DNA of 35,648 nucleotides from positions 1-35,648 of IMG/VR virus record IMGVR_UViG_3300028388_002289. One strand, 5' to 3'. How positions within the stretch are numbered: the stretch's first letter is position 1; the number at the start of each line of letters is the position of its first letter. The DNA is from a virus. Of this stretch, positions 1 to 9,321 are shown piece after piece. The position numbers were made by a program, and so were the translations under genes. A model generated the notes under the pieces. That model was not told the DNA's origin, did not search any database, and was given only the letters and a program-made list of their open reading frames with translations.

Positions 1-721
1 GGTGCTGTTTTTCAGCCTGATTTAAAACCTTTTCGGCATCTTCTCTCATCTCTAAGGCTTCTCTGCTGTTTCTTTCTGCGGCCTTACGGTCTGCAAGAGC
101 CTCTTCCCTGTCGGTCTCTGCATGGCTCTTAATATCCTGAGCCTCGCTTAACAATTCATCGGCTTTTGTGGCTTTGCGCTTGGCTGTATCTTCCATCTCT
201 TTAACCCGCTGTTCGGCTTTCTTTACGTCGGTCTCTCTGCGTTCAATTTCCGCTTTATGATTAGCCACCCTCTCAAACGCCGCCTCAAGAACAATCTTTT
301 CCCGGTCAATAGATTTCGCTTGATTGGCTAAATGCTTCTCCAGTCCGTCTAATGTGTCCCGCTTCAAATTAAGACTGCTATCAAAATTAATAAGATCCCT
401 GGACTTCTTATCTAAATTGTTTTTCTCAACAATAATCTCTTTTATACGTTCATTCGCCTTAGATAAATCTTCCTGCCGGGAAAATAACTGCTTCGTGACG
501 GCATCTAATGCATCCTGCCGGAGTTTTATCTCATTCTTTATCTCAGAGAGTTTTTCCAGCATCCGGGTATACGCCCTCTCTAAATCTTTGTTCTGATCTT
601 CCCTTTGACGGCGGTAGTCCTCGACCTCTTTCTTCTTGACCGCGCATTGCCGGTGTATTGTGTTGAGTTCTTTTTTCCCCTGCTCTAACTTTTCTTTGAG
701 TTTATCTAATTCGCTTTTCAT
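1..721 (-). CDS. Coiled-coil protein, C-terminus cut by window edge
   Basis: The minus-strand frame is open from the ATG at 721 to the window edge, giving at least 240 residues without a stop. The translation begins MKSELDKLKEKLEQ and is almost wholly charged heptad-like sequence rich in Glu, Lys, Arg and Ala, with no hydrophobic segment, so a long coiled coil is the clear prediction. Its ATG overlaps the stop of the preceding gene (ATGA), so it is translationally coupled to the virion-protein operon. It could be a fibre stalk, an internal virion protein or a tape-like element. No enzymatic motif is visible and I do not recognise the family. Confidence 0.8.
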   Translation of the reverse strand, partial: MKSELDKLKEKLEQGKKELNTIHRQCAVKKKEVEDYRRQREDQNKDLERAYTRMLEKLSEIKNEIKLRQDALDAVTKQLFSRQEDLSKANERIKEIIVEKNNLDKKSRDLINFDSSLNLKRDTLDGLEKHLANQAKSIDREKIVLEAAFERVANHKAEIERRETDVKKAEQRVKEMEDTAKRKATKADELLSEAQDIKSHAETDREEALADRKAAERNSREALEMREDAEKVLNQAEKQH

Positions 722-1056
722 GTCTCCACCAATAAGATTTTCCCATATACAACGCCTGTCGTATTAGCGTTAGTACAGGCTAAATCTATAGAGTCTCCAT
801 GATTAAGGATGATTATATCTCCCCCGCTTTTATAAATATAATCACTCTGGCTGTTTAACGAGGAAGTCTGTAAAACCACGTCATAATTAGCCCCCTCGAA
901 TTGGTTGATAGTAACAGTAACGGTTTCAGTAATCCCCTCACTGGCCGCTAAAGTAATATGACCTATCTGCATCTGCCCCTGGGCCGTAGCGGAAAGTGAA
1001 AAAGCCGCTGAGGATAAATCTTGACTGCCGGTTTCTTTGACAATTCGTTTTGCCAT
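718..1056 (-). CDS. Small beta-rich virion-associated protein, unknown
   Basis: The gene encodes 112 aa beginning MAKRIVKETGSQ. The sequence is rich in Thr, Ser, Val and Ile and alternates in a way typical of beta structure, with no signal peptide or membrane helix. It starts 8 bp downstream of a signal-peptide protein gene and overlaps the following coiled-coil gene by 4 bp (ATGA). Position at the distal end of the structural operon suggests a small tail or surface component. The family is not recognised. Confidence 0.7.
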   Translation of the reverse strand: MAKRIVKETGSQDLSSAAFSLSATAQGQMQIGHITLAASEGITETVTVTINQFEGANYDVVLQTSSLNSQSDYIYKSGGDIIILNHGDSIDLACTNANTTGVVYGKILLVET

Positions 1057-1064
1057 GGCTCTCC

Positions 1065-1454
1065 TTAGTTCAACCCTAACTTAATCTTACACGCTTTTTT
1101 AAGAGCCAGAATATAACTGTCGCCTGCTGCCATTCTGTTTTTTAGATAATTATTTACATCCGTGAAATCGGTTTCGGTTTCATCTTCGGGGGTCGAAATG
1201 TCATCCTCTACATTACGGAATGTTACCGTAATTTCTTCCCCTGTCGGGTCACCGTTAGAATCAATTTGCCGCCATGTCACTTCGTAGGTTTCAGTAATCC
1301 ATAACCGTTTTTCTGTGTCAAGAACCCATTTTGTTGCGTCAGGGATTTCGATTGTTTGAGCAATCTCATTGTCGGCTTCTTGAGCAAACCCAAGACTTGC
1401 CATCCCTGCGATTAAGAAACAGATTAGTGAGGTGATTAAGAGTTGTTTTTTCAT
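1065..1454 (-). CDS. Secreted small protein with Sec signal peptide
   Basis: The product is 129 aa. Residues 1-24 form a classical signal peptide: MKKQ, a hydrophobic core, then a GFA-Q cleavage site. The mature part is acidic and soluble. A clear Shine-Dalgarno AAGGAG lies upstream of the ATG. It is one of three consecutive genes in the tail region encoding signal-peptide proteins, all in one operon. An exported protein is unexpected among virion genes. It could be a periplasmic factor acting on the host, or a structural protein matured outside the cytoplasm. No domain is recognised. Confidence 0.75.
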   Translation of the reverse strand: MKKQLLITSLICFLIAGMASLGFAQEADNEIAQTIEIPDATKWVLDTEKRLWITETYEVTWRQIDSNGDPTGEEITVTFRNVEDDISTPEDETETDFTDVNNYLKNRMAAGDSYILALKKACKIKLGLN

Positions 1455-1472
1455 TTTAGAATCTCCTTGTGA

Positions 1473-2957
1473 TTAGTTAGCAACTAATGAACCGACAGAA
1501 TACCATACTGAGCCGTTACTGCAAACTCTGGTAGAATCATCTGGAGTCATTACAATATCAGCCCCACCGATTGATTTAAAGTTTGCATTATTATCTAGGG
1601 TTATGTTATCTGCCCCTCCCGTATTAATAATATCCATACAGCACCCTTCATTTGCTGCTGCTGGAGCTGTGAAGGTGTTGGTCGTGTTTGTAGTGACTGC
1701 CCCTGCGTCATTTGTTGATATTTGCTTAATTGTTCCACAGGCATCAGCCGTTATAGTAGCTGCTGCTGCGATTATTTCTTCTGCTGGCGGTGATACCTGA
1801 AACGGCCCTGCCGTAAGGTCGGTATCTCCTATCATTAAAGAACCTGCTATGTGGTTATTGGCAACTGCATCGGAAACATAAATTCCCCAGGGTGTGTTTG
1901 TCTGTGTTCCATCTGTTAAATCGCCAAGATAAAGTCCATAGGTTGTTCCGATTGTTCCATTGTTAAAATCTACATCGCCATACAAAATATATCCTGTCGT
2001 AATTGTTCCAGAAGCATCAAGATTTCGTAACCTTCCTTCAACGCCATATCCTCTGACAATGGTTCCTGTGCTTTGGTTATAGACGCTCCCCACAACACCC
2101 CATGCGTCATCTGCATTTGCCGATGTTTGATTTGTCGTTTGCCCTACAACACCAGTGTAGTCACCCGTAGCATTATAAGCACCAGTGTGAACGTTTACAG
2201 TCCCAATTAGTCCTGTAATGTTCTGGTTATTGGTTGATGTCATAATTAAGTTTCTCGAAAAACTACCACCATATTTACTTGCTGTAGGATCGTTTGAATT
2301 TCGTGAACCAATAAACATATAGTTAGCGTCAACAGCTGTGCCACCAACTGCAATATTTGGAACGTTTATTTTAAGACCTCCTGTGCCGACATCAATATTA
2401 GCATCTGTTTGATTATGATACATCTCAATATAATCTGTAGCCGCCGTCGCATCACTCGAATACACCCTTAACACAGGGTCGGCGGATGTGCCTGATGGTT
2501 CTCTATTAGCAAGGCCCATATCACCGTTTTCCATTATTGAAATATATCCACTTTTAGTAGCTCCACCAACATCTGTGCCGATTTGAAAGCTATCATTCGT
2601 GCCATCATCCCAAAGAATTTTTACTTCTGGGCCACCTGTTCCAAACTCTATTGATTTTCCGTCATTAAACAATAAACCTTGTCCTAAACCTATAGAAAGC
2701 CTTGTTACACCTGTATTTGATATGATAGATGGAATATTCGCGAGCGTCTCCAAATCAAAACATATATCCTCGTTATTCGTCCCTCCTGCACCTTGCAGAC
2801 AGATAATCCCATCTGTGCTGTTATCTATAATCTCCCCTTTCTCTAGGGTGAGGTCGCCTGTCAACACATGACTCCCGGCCGAAAAAGGACTACCGCCAAA
2901 CTGCGCAAATGCCGGAACCGCCCATAACAAAATAAATAATATTAAATATCTTTTCAT
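1473..2957 (-). CDS. Large signal-peptide-bearing, fibre-like beta-repeat protein
   Basis: The product is 494 aa. The first 18 residues (MKRYLILFILLWAVPAFA, then Q) form a textbook Sec signal peptide. The rest is Gly/Thr/Asn/Asp-rich beta sequence resembling phage tail-fibre or appearance-type surface proteins, with recurring short Gly-Thr and Asn-Gly turns. The C-terminal 110 residues resemble the trailing beta modules of tail proteins such as the one at 7385-7780. Five cysteines in the mature protein fit an oxidising compartment. AAGGAG precedes the ATG. A receptor-binding fibre or a secreted surface protein are both possible, and the signal peptide makes the second unusually plausible. Confidence 0.75.
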   Translation of the reverse strand: MKRYLILFILLWAVPAFAQFGGSPFSAGSHVLTGDLTLEKGEIIDNSTDGIICLQGAGGTNNEDICFDLETLANIPSIISNTGVTRLSIGLGQGLLFNDGKSIEFGTGGPEVKILWDDGTNDSFQIGTDVGGATKSGYISIMENGDMGLANREPSGTSADPVLRVYSSDATAATDYIEMYHNQTDANIDVGTGGLKINVPNIAVGGTAVDANYMFIGSRNSNDPTASKYGGSFSRNLIMTSTNNQNITGLIGTVNVHTGAYNATGDYTGVVGQTTNQTSANADDAWGVVGSVYNQSTGTIVRGYGVEGRLRNLDASGTITTGYILYGDVDFNNGTIGTTYGLYLGDLTDGTQTNTPWGIYVSDAVANNHIAGSLMIGDTDLTAGPFQVSPPAEEIIAAAATITADACGTIKQISTNDAGAVTTNTTNTFTAPAAANEGCCMDIINTGGADNITLDNNANFKSIGGADIVMTPDDSTRVCSNGSVWYSVGSLVAN

Positions 2958-2967
2958 CCTAATCTCC

Positions 2968-3423
2968 TTATCTTTGCTCTTGATATATTATGCTTAATGT
3001 TATCTGTGAATCAGCGTCAGGGTCTAGTTTAAATCTTACAAACTTCGCTAATCTTGGAGTCAAGACTATCCATCTGGTGGCATTCTGTAAGGCTGTGACT
3101 ATATTCCCCTCAGAAGTGATAGTGCCTGAGAGATTGGTCGTATAAGCGGTATAGAAGTTAGTCCCGTCTAACGAATACTCTGCGGAAATATCCACGTCTC
3201 CAGCCCCGCCAGCTTTATTCTCTGTTACCAACATGGTCATATACCCAACATTGTCGTAAACTTTTATTGGTTCTGTATATACCGCCGCACCGCTGGTTAA
3301 ATCATAAGCTGATAAAACCGTGCCGGAAGTATCTTTTGGCGTCACTTCTTCAACAAAAAACCTGTTGGCATGAGCCGTTGTACATATCATTAAAAATGCT
3401 AGAATTAGGATTAATTTTTTCAT
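2968..3423 (-). CDS. Signal-peptide protein, small beta-sandwich-like
   Basis: The gene encodes 151 aa with a signal peptide over residues 1-19 (MKKLILILAFLMICTTAHA, then N). The mature part reads as a compact beta protein, including the segment SAEYSLDGTNFYTAY and a C-terminal ITLSIIYQEQR. That pattern resembles discoidin-like or phage accessory beta modules that describe a measured mean. The SD AAGGAG is 8 nt from the ATG. It is the first of three adjacent signal-peptide genes and follows the internal virion protein genes. Function unknown. Confidence 0.75.
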   Translation of the reverse strand: MKKLILILAFLMICTTAHANRFFVEEVTPKDTSGTVLSAYDLTSGAAVYTEPIKVYDNVGYMTMLVTENKAGGAGDVDISAEYSLDGTNFYTAYTTNLSGTITSEGNIVTALQNATRWIVLTPRLAKFVRFKLDPDADSQITLSIIYQEQR

Positions 3424-3451
3424 GCGAGGTTCTCCTTGATTCTTTAAGTGG

Positions 3452-5404
3452 TTATCTTTCTATAATTTGTTTAGGTCGAACTTCTCGTATTCCTCTAATT
3501 GGCTTTCCTCTAGATTTCATTCTCATTATCTTTCTAATTTGTTCAGTAGTCGGTCTGGCTCTTGGTGTTGGAGGAATAGTCGCCGGAAGGCTTGTACCAG
3601 AATAAGGAGATTGACCATAAACAATTCCGCCTCGTTCTGTTGATGGAATTTTTATTGACGACTGCCCAACATTCCTTATGCCAGAAGTGTTGTAATAAGG
3701 CACATCTTTCGGTGAAGGTAATGCCTTTGTCCCGTACCCAATCTTTTGAGCTTTTCTATATTGAATCGCCTTTTGAATAGGTGTTGGAAGATTACTTAAA
3801 ATCTCTGGTGTAATAACATCCGGTAATGGGTCATGGTATTTATCAACTGTTTCAAACATTTTCTTAACAATATTATTCGGGTCATTGATTTTTTTAAATG
3901 TTTTCTTAATAGCCATCTGTGCCAACCCTTTTGAAACACTGGCAGGATTAAATCCCGTAATCCCCCTAACAACATCTCCAGCAGAGAATATATCAGTAAA
4001 GTCAATCAATCCTTTTATATTCTGCCGACCGGCCACAATAGCGCGCCTATTAACATCACGCTCAATAGCTTTTAATGCGCCATATTTGTTCTTAACAGGC
4101 TGAAAAGCCTTTCCGGTAATTCCACTGACAACATCATCTAAAGAAGAACGCAGATTATTAGCAATCATCGCGTCAACAGATGCTTTTGTTGCTGAATCAT
4201 AAGTAGGATTTCTATAAAATGCTTTAAGGCTATTATTATAGGATTTAATCAATTCATCGGTTTCTTTAACGCCTAATTTACCGACATTCATTAATCTTTC
4301 TTGTACATTTTGCGCATGTTTAATAACTGACGGGTCATGTATCTGCAAAGTCTTATTATTTATTACGTCGTCCAGCTTATTAACGGCTTTTCCTAAATCT
4401 ACCGCGCCTTTTTGTTCTCCGGCTCTTTTCAATAAATCATCGTAATAATTATAAACCTGAGACTTTGTCTGTTGTATTGCTTGAGAAAACTCATTCAAGT
4501 CTTTAGGTAAACGATTAACGGTATCCCCAAAATCATCTGTAAATCTAAGATTGTTTTTGTTCTCGACAATAGTTTTAACGGCTTCCCTCGCATTATTGTT
4601 ATATTTAGCCGACTGCGATGCAGTGCGTTTACCAACAACTGACGGACGGATTGCTTTTTTAATTCCAGCATCAACGACCTGATTAACTCTTTGTGTCTTT
4701 GCAGGAAATGCGGATTGATAAGGTTTAGATGATTTTATAGCCGTGCCTGTCTTTTTAGTGGCTTGTGCTGTCATGGGAAAAGACCCTGCCTTTTGCAATG
4801 TCTTGCTTCCAGTTAATTTTCCAACACCTCGCGCCGCTCCACCGGCTGCCCCGGCAACAGCATAAACATCTAACAAAAATCCAAAAGGATCTTCTGATAC
4901 AGTCTTAGCATAAGCTGGCACAGTTTGTCCTATGCGCTCATCATATACTTCTCTGCCACCATATCGATTTTGGACACCTTCAATCAAGGCATCTGCATAT
5001 CTCTCTTGCTTTTGCTCTCCTGGGATAGCTTTCTGTGCTAATCCAACAGCCGTACCACCGATTGCCTTACCTGTCTGCAAGGGGTGTCTAATCATTGTAC
5101 CAACACCTTTGACAATATTAACAGGGACACTGACAGCACTCTTTCCAATCTGTAGCCCTGTTTGTTTAGCTGTTTCAAGTGCAATATTCTTTGGTTGAAA
5201 CTCACTCTCAGGCATATCTTCAACTAATGTGCCGCCAAAGAACTCTGACTTGGCTTTTTGTTTACTTTTTTCGTCTAAAGTGTTATATTGAGGTTTAGAT
5301 GATACAACATTATCCCAATATTCCTTCTTCGCTTGAATCTGCGACTGCGGTGGAAGGTTCATATACTTTTGAGATTGTTCAACCTGTGACCAGGATTTAG
5401 CCAT
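3452..5404 (-). CDS. Probable internal (ejected) virion protein
   Basis: Starting at the ATG at 5404 (MAKSWSQVEQ) the product is 650 aa. Its N-terminus carries the LPPQSQIQAKKEYWDNVV pattern, known from the N-termini of large podovirus internal or ejection proteins. The body is long alpha-helical and basic with Gly/Ala-rich stretches around residues 85-220, and the C-terminus is Pro/Arg-rich and probably disordered. No lysozyme motif is visible. It follows two other candidate internal proteins, mirroring the three-protein ejection sets of P22 or T7. The start was chosen over an in-frame codon 18 bp upstream because it gives the canonical family N-terminus, although the SD (AAAGG, about 10 nt away) is weak. 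Confidence 0.7.
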   Translation of the reverse strand: MAKSWSQVEQSQKYMNLPPQSQIQAKKEYWDNVVSSKPQYNTLDEKSKQKAKSEFFGGTLVEDMPESEFQPKNIALETAKQTGLQIGKSAVSVPVNIVKGVGTMIRHPLQTGKAIGGTAVGLAQKAIPGEQKQERYADALIEGVQNRYGGREVYDERIGQTVPAYAKTVSEDPFGFLLDVYAVAGAAGGAARGVGKLTGSKTLQKAGSFPMTAQATKKTGTAIKSSKPYQSAFPAKTQRVNQVVDAGIKKAIRPSVVGKRTASQSAKYNNNAREAVKTIVENKNNLRFTDDFGDTVNRLPKDLNEFSQAIQQTKSQVYNYYDDLLKRAGEQKGAVDLGKAVNKLDDVINNKTLQIHDPSVIKHAQNVQERLMNVGKLGVKETDELIKSYNNSLKAFYRNPTYDSATKASVDAMIANNLRSSLDDVVSGITGKAFQPVKNKYGALKAIERDVNRRAIVAGRQNIKGLIDFTDIFSAGDVVRGITGFNPASVSKGLAQMAIKKTFKKINDPNNIVKKMFETVDKYHDPLPDVITPEILSNLPTPIQKAIQYRKAQKIGYGTKALPSPKDVPYYNTSGIRNVGQSSIKIPSTERGGIVYGQSPYSGTSLPATIPPTPRARPTTEQIRKIMRMKSRGKPIRGIREVRPKQIIER

Positions 5405-5624
5405 GATAAAAACCTTTTTCAATCAAGTAAAATTCTCTATCTCTGTTCATATTTTGTGTATTATATTTTTTTTAACTATTTTTATTCTTGGTGAATTTTC
5501 ATCTGTAAAACAATTTAGCATAATCGGTATTTTTGGTTATCCAACATTTGTTATTTTATATTTAATAAAATGGTCAATACAAACAATAAGAAATAACTCA
5601 TTATTGCATCATTCCCAAAGATAA
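5403..5624 (+). CDS. Possible plus-strand two-helix membrane protein
   Basis: This is a 73-aa frame on the strand opposite to its neighbours. It has two clear hydrophobic segments (roughly residues 12-32 and 36-57) ending in a polar tail. AGGA lies 7 nt before its ATG. The ATG shares the palindrome CATG with the start codon of the minus-strand gene at 5404, so the two genes would diverge from one tetranucleotide. The region 5405-5608 has no other credible gene and is markedly AT-rich, like the inserted HNH gene. A moron-type membrane protein is possible, but chance hydrophobicity in AT-rich DNA is a real alternative. Confidence 0.35.
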   Translation: MIKTFFNQVKFSISVHILCIIFFLTIFILGEFSSVKQFSIIGIFGYPTFVILYLIKWSIQTIRNNSLLHHSQR

Positions 5625-6502
5625 CTAAAACCCTCATCAGGCTCAACTCCGCCCGAATCTTGTGTAGTCGGATTTAATATCTTCTCTAGCATGCCTCTTA
5701 TCCGTTGAAGTTCCCTTTTTGCGGATTCTTCTGGGAGCCCTCTTGAAAGTCGATTGGCAGAATTCCCCAATAACTCCAACTCTTTCTCGCTCAACTGGCC
5801 AAAACCAGTCGCCCCTGTTCTGCTTGCTTGTTTCAGTTCTGTCATTAATTGCAATACTTGATTACCCTTTAAGTAATTTAACTCTGCTAGCCATTCTCTT
5901 TTCCCAGTACCAGGGATAGAAGGAATTGGGCCAGTAAAACCAAACTGTTTTATATTCTTATCACTTAAAAGACGATCAACAGTATTAAGCATATCAGAAG
6001 CCTTTGCTTTAACTGTTTTAGATTGCAATTCTTTCTTTTCCATATTCTCTCTCTGTTCAATCTCAAATTTCTTTTCTTGAACAGTTTTAAGGTCATCAGG
6101 GACACCAATATCAATACTATTTTTAATAGGAACTTGTTGACCACCACTTGAAGGTATAGGATTGTCTAATTGTGACTTAACCGTCATCCCCCCGCCAACA
6201 ACTTTCCTTCGCCTCAATAGGTCAATCTTATCTGCAAACTGAGGAAATTTCTGATAGAGTTCAGTTACCGTCGTCTTGATTTTATAATTGTTCTGGTAGT
6301 CATTGTTGTCGCCAAAAAGCTGTTTAAGTCGTGAAAAAGTAGTGTTTGCAGCTTCTTCGGCCTTTCTGCGCTGATGACTCTCAATCACACCAGACTCCAC
6401 ACCCCTGCCAAACCCTCCGGCCAAACCATATAAAGGATTCGCCGCCTGGCTCGTCTGCCTGTCATACTCCGCTAAAGCTATTAAATCTTGAATACTTGCC
6501 AT
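5609..6502 (-). CDS. Probable internal virion protein (second of set)
   Basis: The product is 297 aa, beginning MASIQDLIALAEYDRQ. After a Gly-rich N-terminal stretch it is helical, and the C-terminal third contains the pattern ASRTGATGFGQLSEKELELL. That segment recurs in ejection or internal virion proteins of podoviruses, followed by a helix that ends the protein. AAGGAGCAATT precedes the ATG. It lies 9 bp downstream of the gene at 6512 and upstream of the 650-aa internal protein, and its 3' end meets the possible plus-strand membrane gene. The name rests on pattern and position rather than a defined domain. Confidence 0.65.
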   Translation of the reverse strand: MASIQDLIALAEYDRQTSQAANPLYGLAGGFGRGVESGVIESHQRRKAEEAANTTFSRLKQLFGDNNDYQNNYKIKTTVTELYQKFPQFADKIDLLRRRKVVGGGMTVKSQLDNPIPSSGGQQVPIKNSIDIGVPDDLKTVQEKKFEIEQRENMEKKELQSKTVKAKASDMLNTVDRLLSDKNIKQFGFTGPIPSIPGTGKREWLAELNYLKGNQVLQLMTELKQASRTGATGFGQLSEKELELLGNSANRLSRGLPEESAKRELQRIRGMLEKILNPTTQDSGGVEPDEGFSYLWE

Positions 6503-6511
6503 AATTGCTCC

Positions 6512-7375
6512 TTAGACAGTTTGATCATCTTTTTTGAATATATCCGCTATCTTGCCACTGATTAAATCTCCGACACCTAAACCGACGCCAGTTCCTATCC
6601 CACTCAACCCAGCATTTAACAACGCGCCAAACGGCGTTGACCGTGTAGATGTTAACTCTTTGGCCCCATAAGGAATGTTTCGGTTATAAAGCTGGCTCGT
6701 GGCGTCAAGTGCCGTTCCTAACCTCTCATTCCTGGCCCTCTGCCATTCTTCATACTGAGATTGGGCCTTTGCCGTATCTAAAAGCCTCTGTAATGACCCA
6801 ACAGTCGCCCCGGTCTGGATATTGTTCAAATCCATCTGGTTCTGTGTCCCGGCTAACCCGACTAACCCCTGCGCCCCGGCCAATGACCTGTTCTGCGCTA
6901 TATTGTATAACTCAGCCAGCTTTGTCGCTAAAATGTCCCCCTGCCGCTCGGCCAAATCTGTCTTTGCTCCTAGTATCCTGTCCCCAAACCTGTTCCCGGT
7001 GATCGCCGCTTCCCGGTTAAGAACGTCATCGGCGTCTCTTGTGGCCCTGGCTACCTGCCTGGAATAAGCCGAATATCCGCTTGACGGGTCCTGTGGGTCA
7101 AACGACGTATCTGCCAACCGGGTAAGTGTATTCTCTGCGGTGTTTAATGCCGTTGGTGTACCAGCGTTAAGCAACTCGTATATCCTGTTTGTCGCTAACC
7201 CCTCTGTGGCCGTAGGCGTGAAACTTCCCATTGACCCGCCGTACTGTTCACCCAAATCCACCCCGGCGATGTTACCGCCCTGCGAAATGCTGGATAAAAG
7301 CCTCTGCGCCTGTTTCTGCTCCTCGGTGAGCATCGGCTCTAACGAATAAGTCTTGTCGCTTGTAAATAGTCCCAT
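6512..7375 (-). CDS. Probable internal virion or DNA-ejection protein
   Basis: The 287-aa product starts MGLFTSDKTYSLEPML. It is Ala/Gln/Leu-rich and predicted helical over residues 50-230. A Gly-rich C-terminal stretch (GLSGIGTGVGLGVGDLISG) could insert in or cross a membrane, a feature of proteins ejected into the host envelope. It is followed 9 bp later by another candidate internal protein and preceded by tail-module genes. No catalytic motif is seen. Confidence 0.65.
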   Translation of the reverse strand: MGLFTSDKTYSLEPMLTEEQKQAQRLLSSISQGGNIAGVDLGEQYGGSMGSFTPTATEGLATNRIYELLNAGTPTALNTAENTLTRLADTSFDPQDPSSGYSAYSRQVARATRDADDVLNREAAITGNRFGDRILGAKTDLAERQGDILATKLAELYNIAQNRSLAGAQGLVGLAGTQNQMDLNNIQTGATVGSLQRLLDTAKAQSQYEEWQRARNERLGTALDATSQLYNRNIPYGAKELTSTRSTPFGALLNAGLSGIGTGVGLGVGDLISGKIADIFKKDDQTV

Positions 7376-7384
7376 TTTATTCCC

Positions 7385-7780
7385 TCACTTTGTAGAAAGT
7401 ATGTGCCAGTCTGTTCCGTCTGATATTACAGATAATGAATCGTATTGACTCGATAAAGAATATGTGTTCGCTCCGTCAATGTTCTCACCCGTCTGGGCCG
7501 CTACCACGACCGTATTTGATGCATGGGTATTCTTGACGATAATCTCTCTCTCTTTGCTCGGTGATGCTAACGGAAGCGTCACTGTCGCCGTATCTGTTCC
7601 AATCACAACTACATCATTTTTTCCTACTGTGTAATTCGTCGCCACTGACACCAAGTTCGGCCTGTTCGCTAGCTCTACGCTCTCATCAATCTGGTTAAAC
7701 GTGTCCTCTAAAGCCCTTACCAAATCATGCTCAAACGGCGTCTGAGGAACAGGTAATATCTTTTTAGCTCCGATCTTCAT
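7385..7780 (-). CDS. Small tail or fibre module protein
   Basis: The product is 131 aa. After a helical N-terminus (residues 1-40) it has the TVGKNDVVVIGTDTATVTLP pattern and a C-terminal SDGTDWHIL motif, typical of trailing domains on phage tail spikes and fibres. It overlaps the end of the preceding gene by 4 bp (ATGA) and so is coupled to the tail-stabilisation protein. A tail accessory or fibre-attachment component is likely. The exact role cannot be read from the sequence. Confidence 0.6.
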   Translation of the reverse strand: MKIGAKKILPVPQTPFEHDLVRALEDTFNQIDESVELANRPNLVSVATNYTVGKNDVVVIGTDTATVTLPLASPSKEREIIVKNTHASNTVVVAAQTGENIDGANTYSLSSQYDSLSVISDGTDWHILSTK

Positions 7781-9321
7781 CGTCTGAACTCTCTTGGCTT
7801 AAAGCCTAACTTAAACTGCTTAATTGCTAAATCCGAACCCGTGGCGTTTATCCTGAACCTTACTCTCAGCTTGGTCGATACCGCATCAAAATATAAATCT
7901 ATCGGGGCCGAATCCGCCGGGAAATCTGTCGTTAAAGTATAAGGACTCCCGCTCATCTCGTACCAGTTTTCTCCAGCATCAGAAGAATATTCACAAGTCA
8001 GTGACCCCGACCCCTTTGCCCATAAATGACACTCCAACCATCGGCACATCTGCCCGATCTCGTCCGCCTGGTAATCTTTACTTGTCCAAATGGCATTGAT
8101 GGCCGTCGACCCGTCGTTCTTTGACGTAGAATCCACCCGGTACGTCTCCCCGTCACTCGCTCCTAAATATATGTCAGTAAATGATTCGTTAACAAAAGCA
8201 TCGTTCCATCTCCACGTCTGCGCGTCCCACGTCCCAACTAAATCAGCCCATGTCTGCGAACTCTCAGAAGTTACAGACCGCCAGGCCGCCGTTATCCCGC
8301 TACGGACATCTTTATATAAAACCTTAGTTACATAATTATATTTATATACTGTGTCCGGCGTGGTCTGTGACCCTAAAGGTACGCCAATCCATACCTCATC
8401 CTGCTCGGATACCAATACCCCCCAGGACTTGAAAGCATAATCCTGGCTTAACTCGTCCCTAATCTCGTCGTTCGTTGTCCCGCTGATAGACGGCGATGAA
8501 ACCCCGTTAAACAACCGTATCCCGTCATCTGCTAAATATATCTGCTCACCTGTCGGCAAATTAACAATCGTGTGATTGGCTATCGTTCCTTTGCCGACAT
8601 TCCTGCGGTCAAACCTGAATATGTCGTTACTCGATACCAAAGAACCTAAATAAATCGACGTGGCTTTATGTACCGCCACATAATCCCCAAAAACGTTTAA
8701 TCCTGTAATATCCTCCCCATCCTCTACCAGATCAGTGCTTCCTGCGTTTCCACTATCCCACGTCTCCGGGTCAGCCGTATCACACCACTGCACCCTTTGG
8801 GCAACATCCGTCCCCCCGGCGATATTAGCGCACACTAAATATGTTTTGTATTCCTGGATAAACTTCGCCACCGGGGGAGTCCCGCCTAAATCAGCCGTAT
8901 TCCCGGAAGCGGTCCATTTCCGTATAGCGTCAATCCCGTTAGCAATACAAAGTATTCTCTTACTTGATAAAATAGGAACCGCCGTGTCAACCAGATCATT
9001 CGTTGACCCCGTTAAGTCAGACCCCGTTATATCCACCCATGCCGACGTTCCCGTGTTGTACCTATCGATCTTATCCAACCCAATGCGGACGTTATATCTA
9101 ACCCCCTCACGGATTAACTCTCTCCCGGCCATGATCTCATCAGCCGTTGAGATCGCCGACCCAACGGCAGTCGTGCCTTCCCGTTTTGTCAAAAGACCTC
9201 TGGCAACTTTAAAGTTCTGCACCGCCGAAGCAGCGTTGGGAGATATATACTCTGCCGGTCTTGATACATCCAGCCCGTCAATGAGCAGTATTGAACCTCT
9301 TTTTTGTAATGCTAATGGCAT
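7777..9321 (-). CDS. Tail stabilisation (P22 gp10-like, beta-propeller) protein
   Basis: Starting at the ATG at 9321, which overlaps the previous stop as TAATG, the product is 514 aa and begins MPLALQKRGSILL. The chain is a succession of beta blades. Recognisable segments include VQWCDTADPETWDSG, VFGDYVAVHKATSIYLG, YLADDGIRLFNG, and a C-terminal CEYSSDAGENWYEM carbohydrate-binding-like module. This layout matches the large tail or neck stabilisation proteins of podoviruses that close the portal vertex. Its place between the collar-fibre gene and the internal proteins agrees. Confidence 0.65.
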   Translation of the reverse strand: MPLALQKRGSILLIDGLDVSRPAEYISPNAASAVQNFKVARGLLTKREGTTAVGSAISTADEIMAGRELIREGVRYNVRIGLDKIDRYNTGTSAWVDITGSDLTGSTNDLVDTAVPILSSKRILCIANGIDAIRKWTASGNTADLGGTPPVAKFIQEYKTYLVCANIAGGTDVAQRVQWCDTADPETWDSGNAGSTDLVEDGEDITGLNVFGDYVAVHKATSIYLGSLVSSNDIFRFDRRNVGKGTIANHTIVNLPTGEQIYLADDGIRLFNGVSSPSISGTTNDEIRDELSQDYAFKSWGVLVSEQDEVWIGVPLGSQTTPDTVYKYNYVTKVLYKDVRSGITAAWRSVTSESSQTWADLVGTWDAQTWRWNDAFVNESFTDIYLGASDGETYRVDSTSKNDGSTAINAIWTSKDYQADEIGQMCRWLECHLWAKGSGSLTCEYSSDAGENWYEMSGSPYTLTTDFPADSAPIDLYFDAVSTKLRVRFRINATGSDLAIKQFKLGFKPREFRR

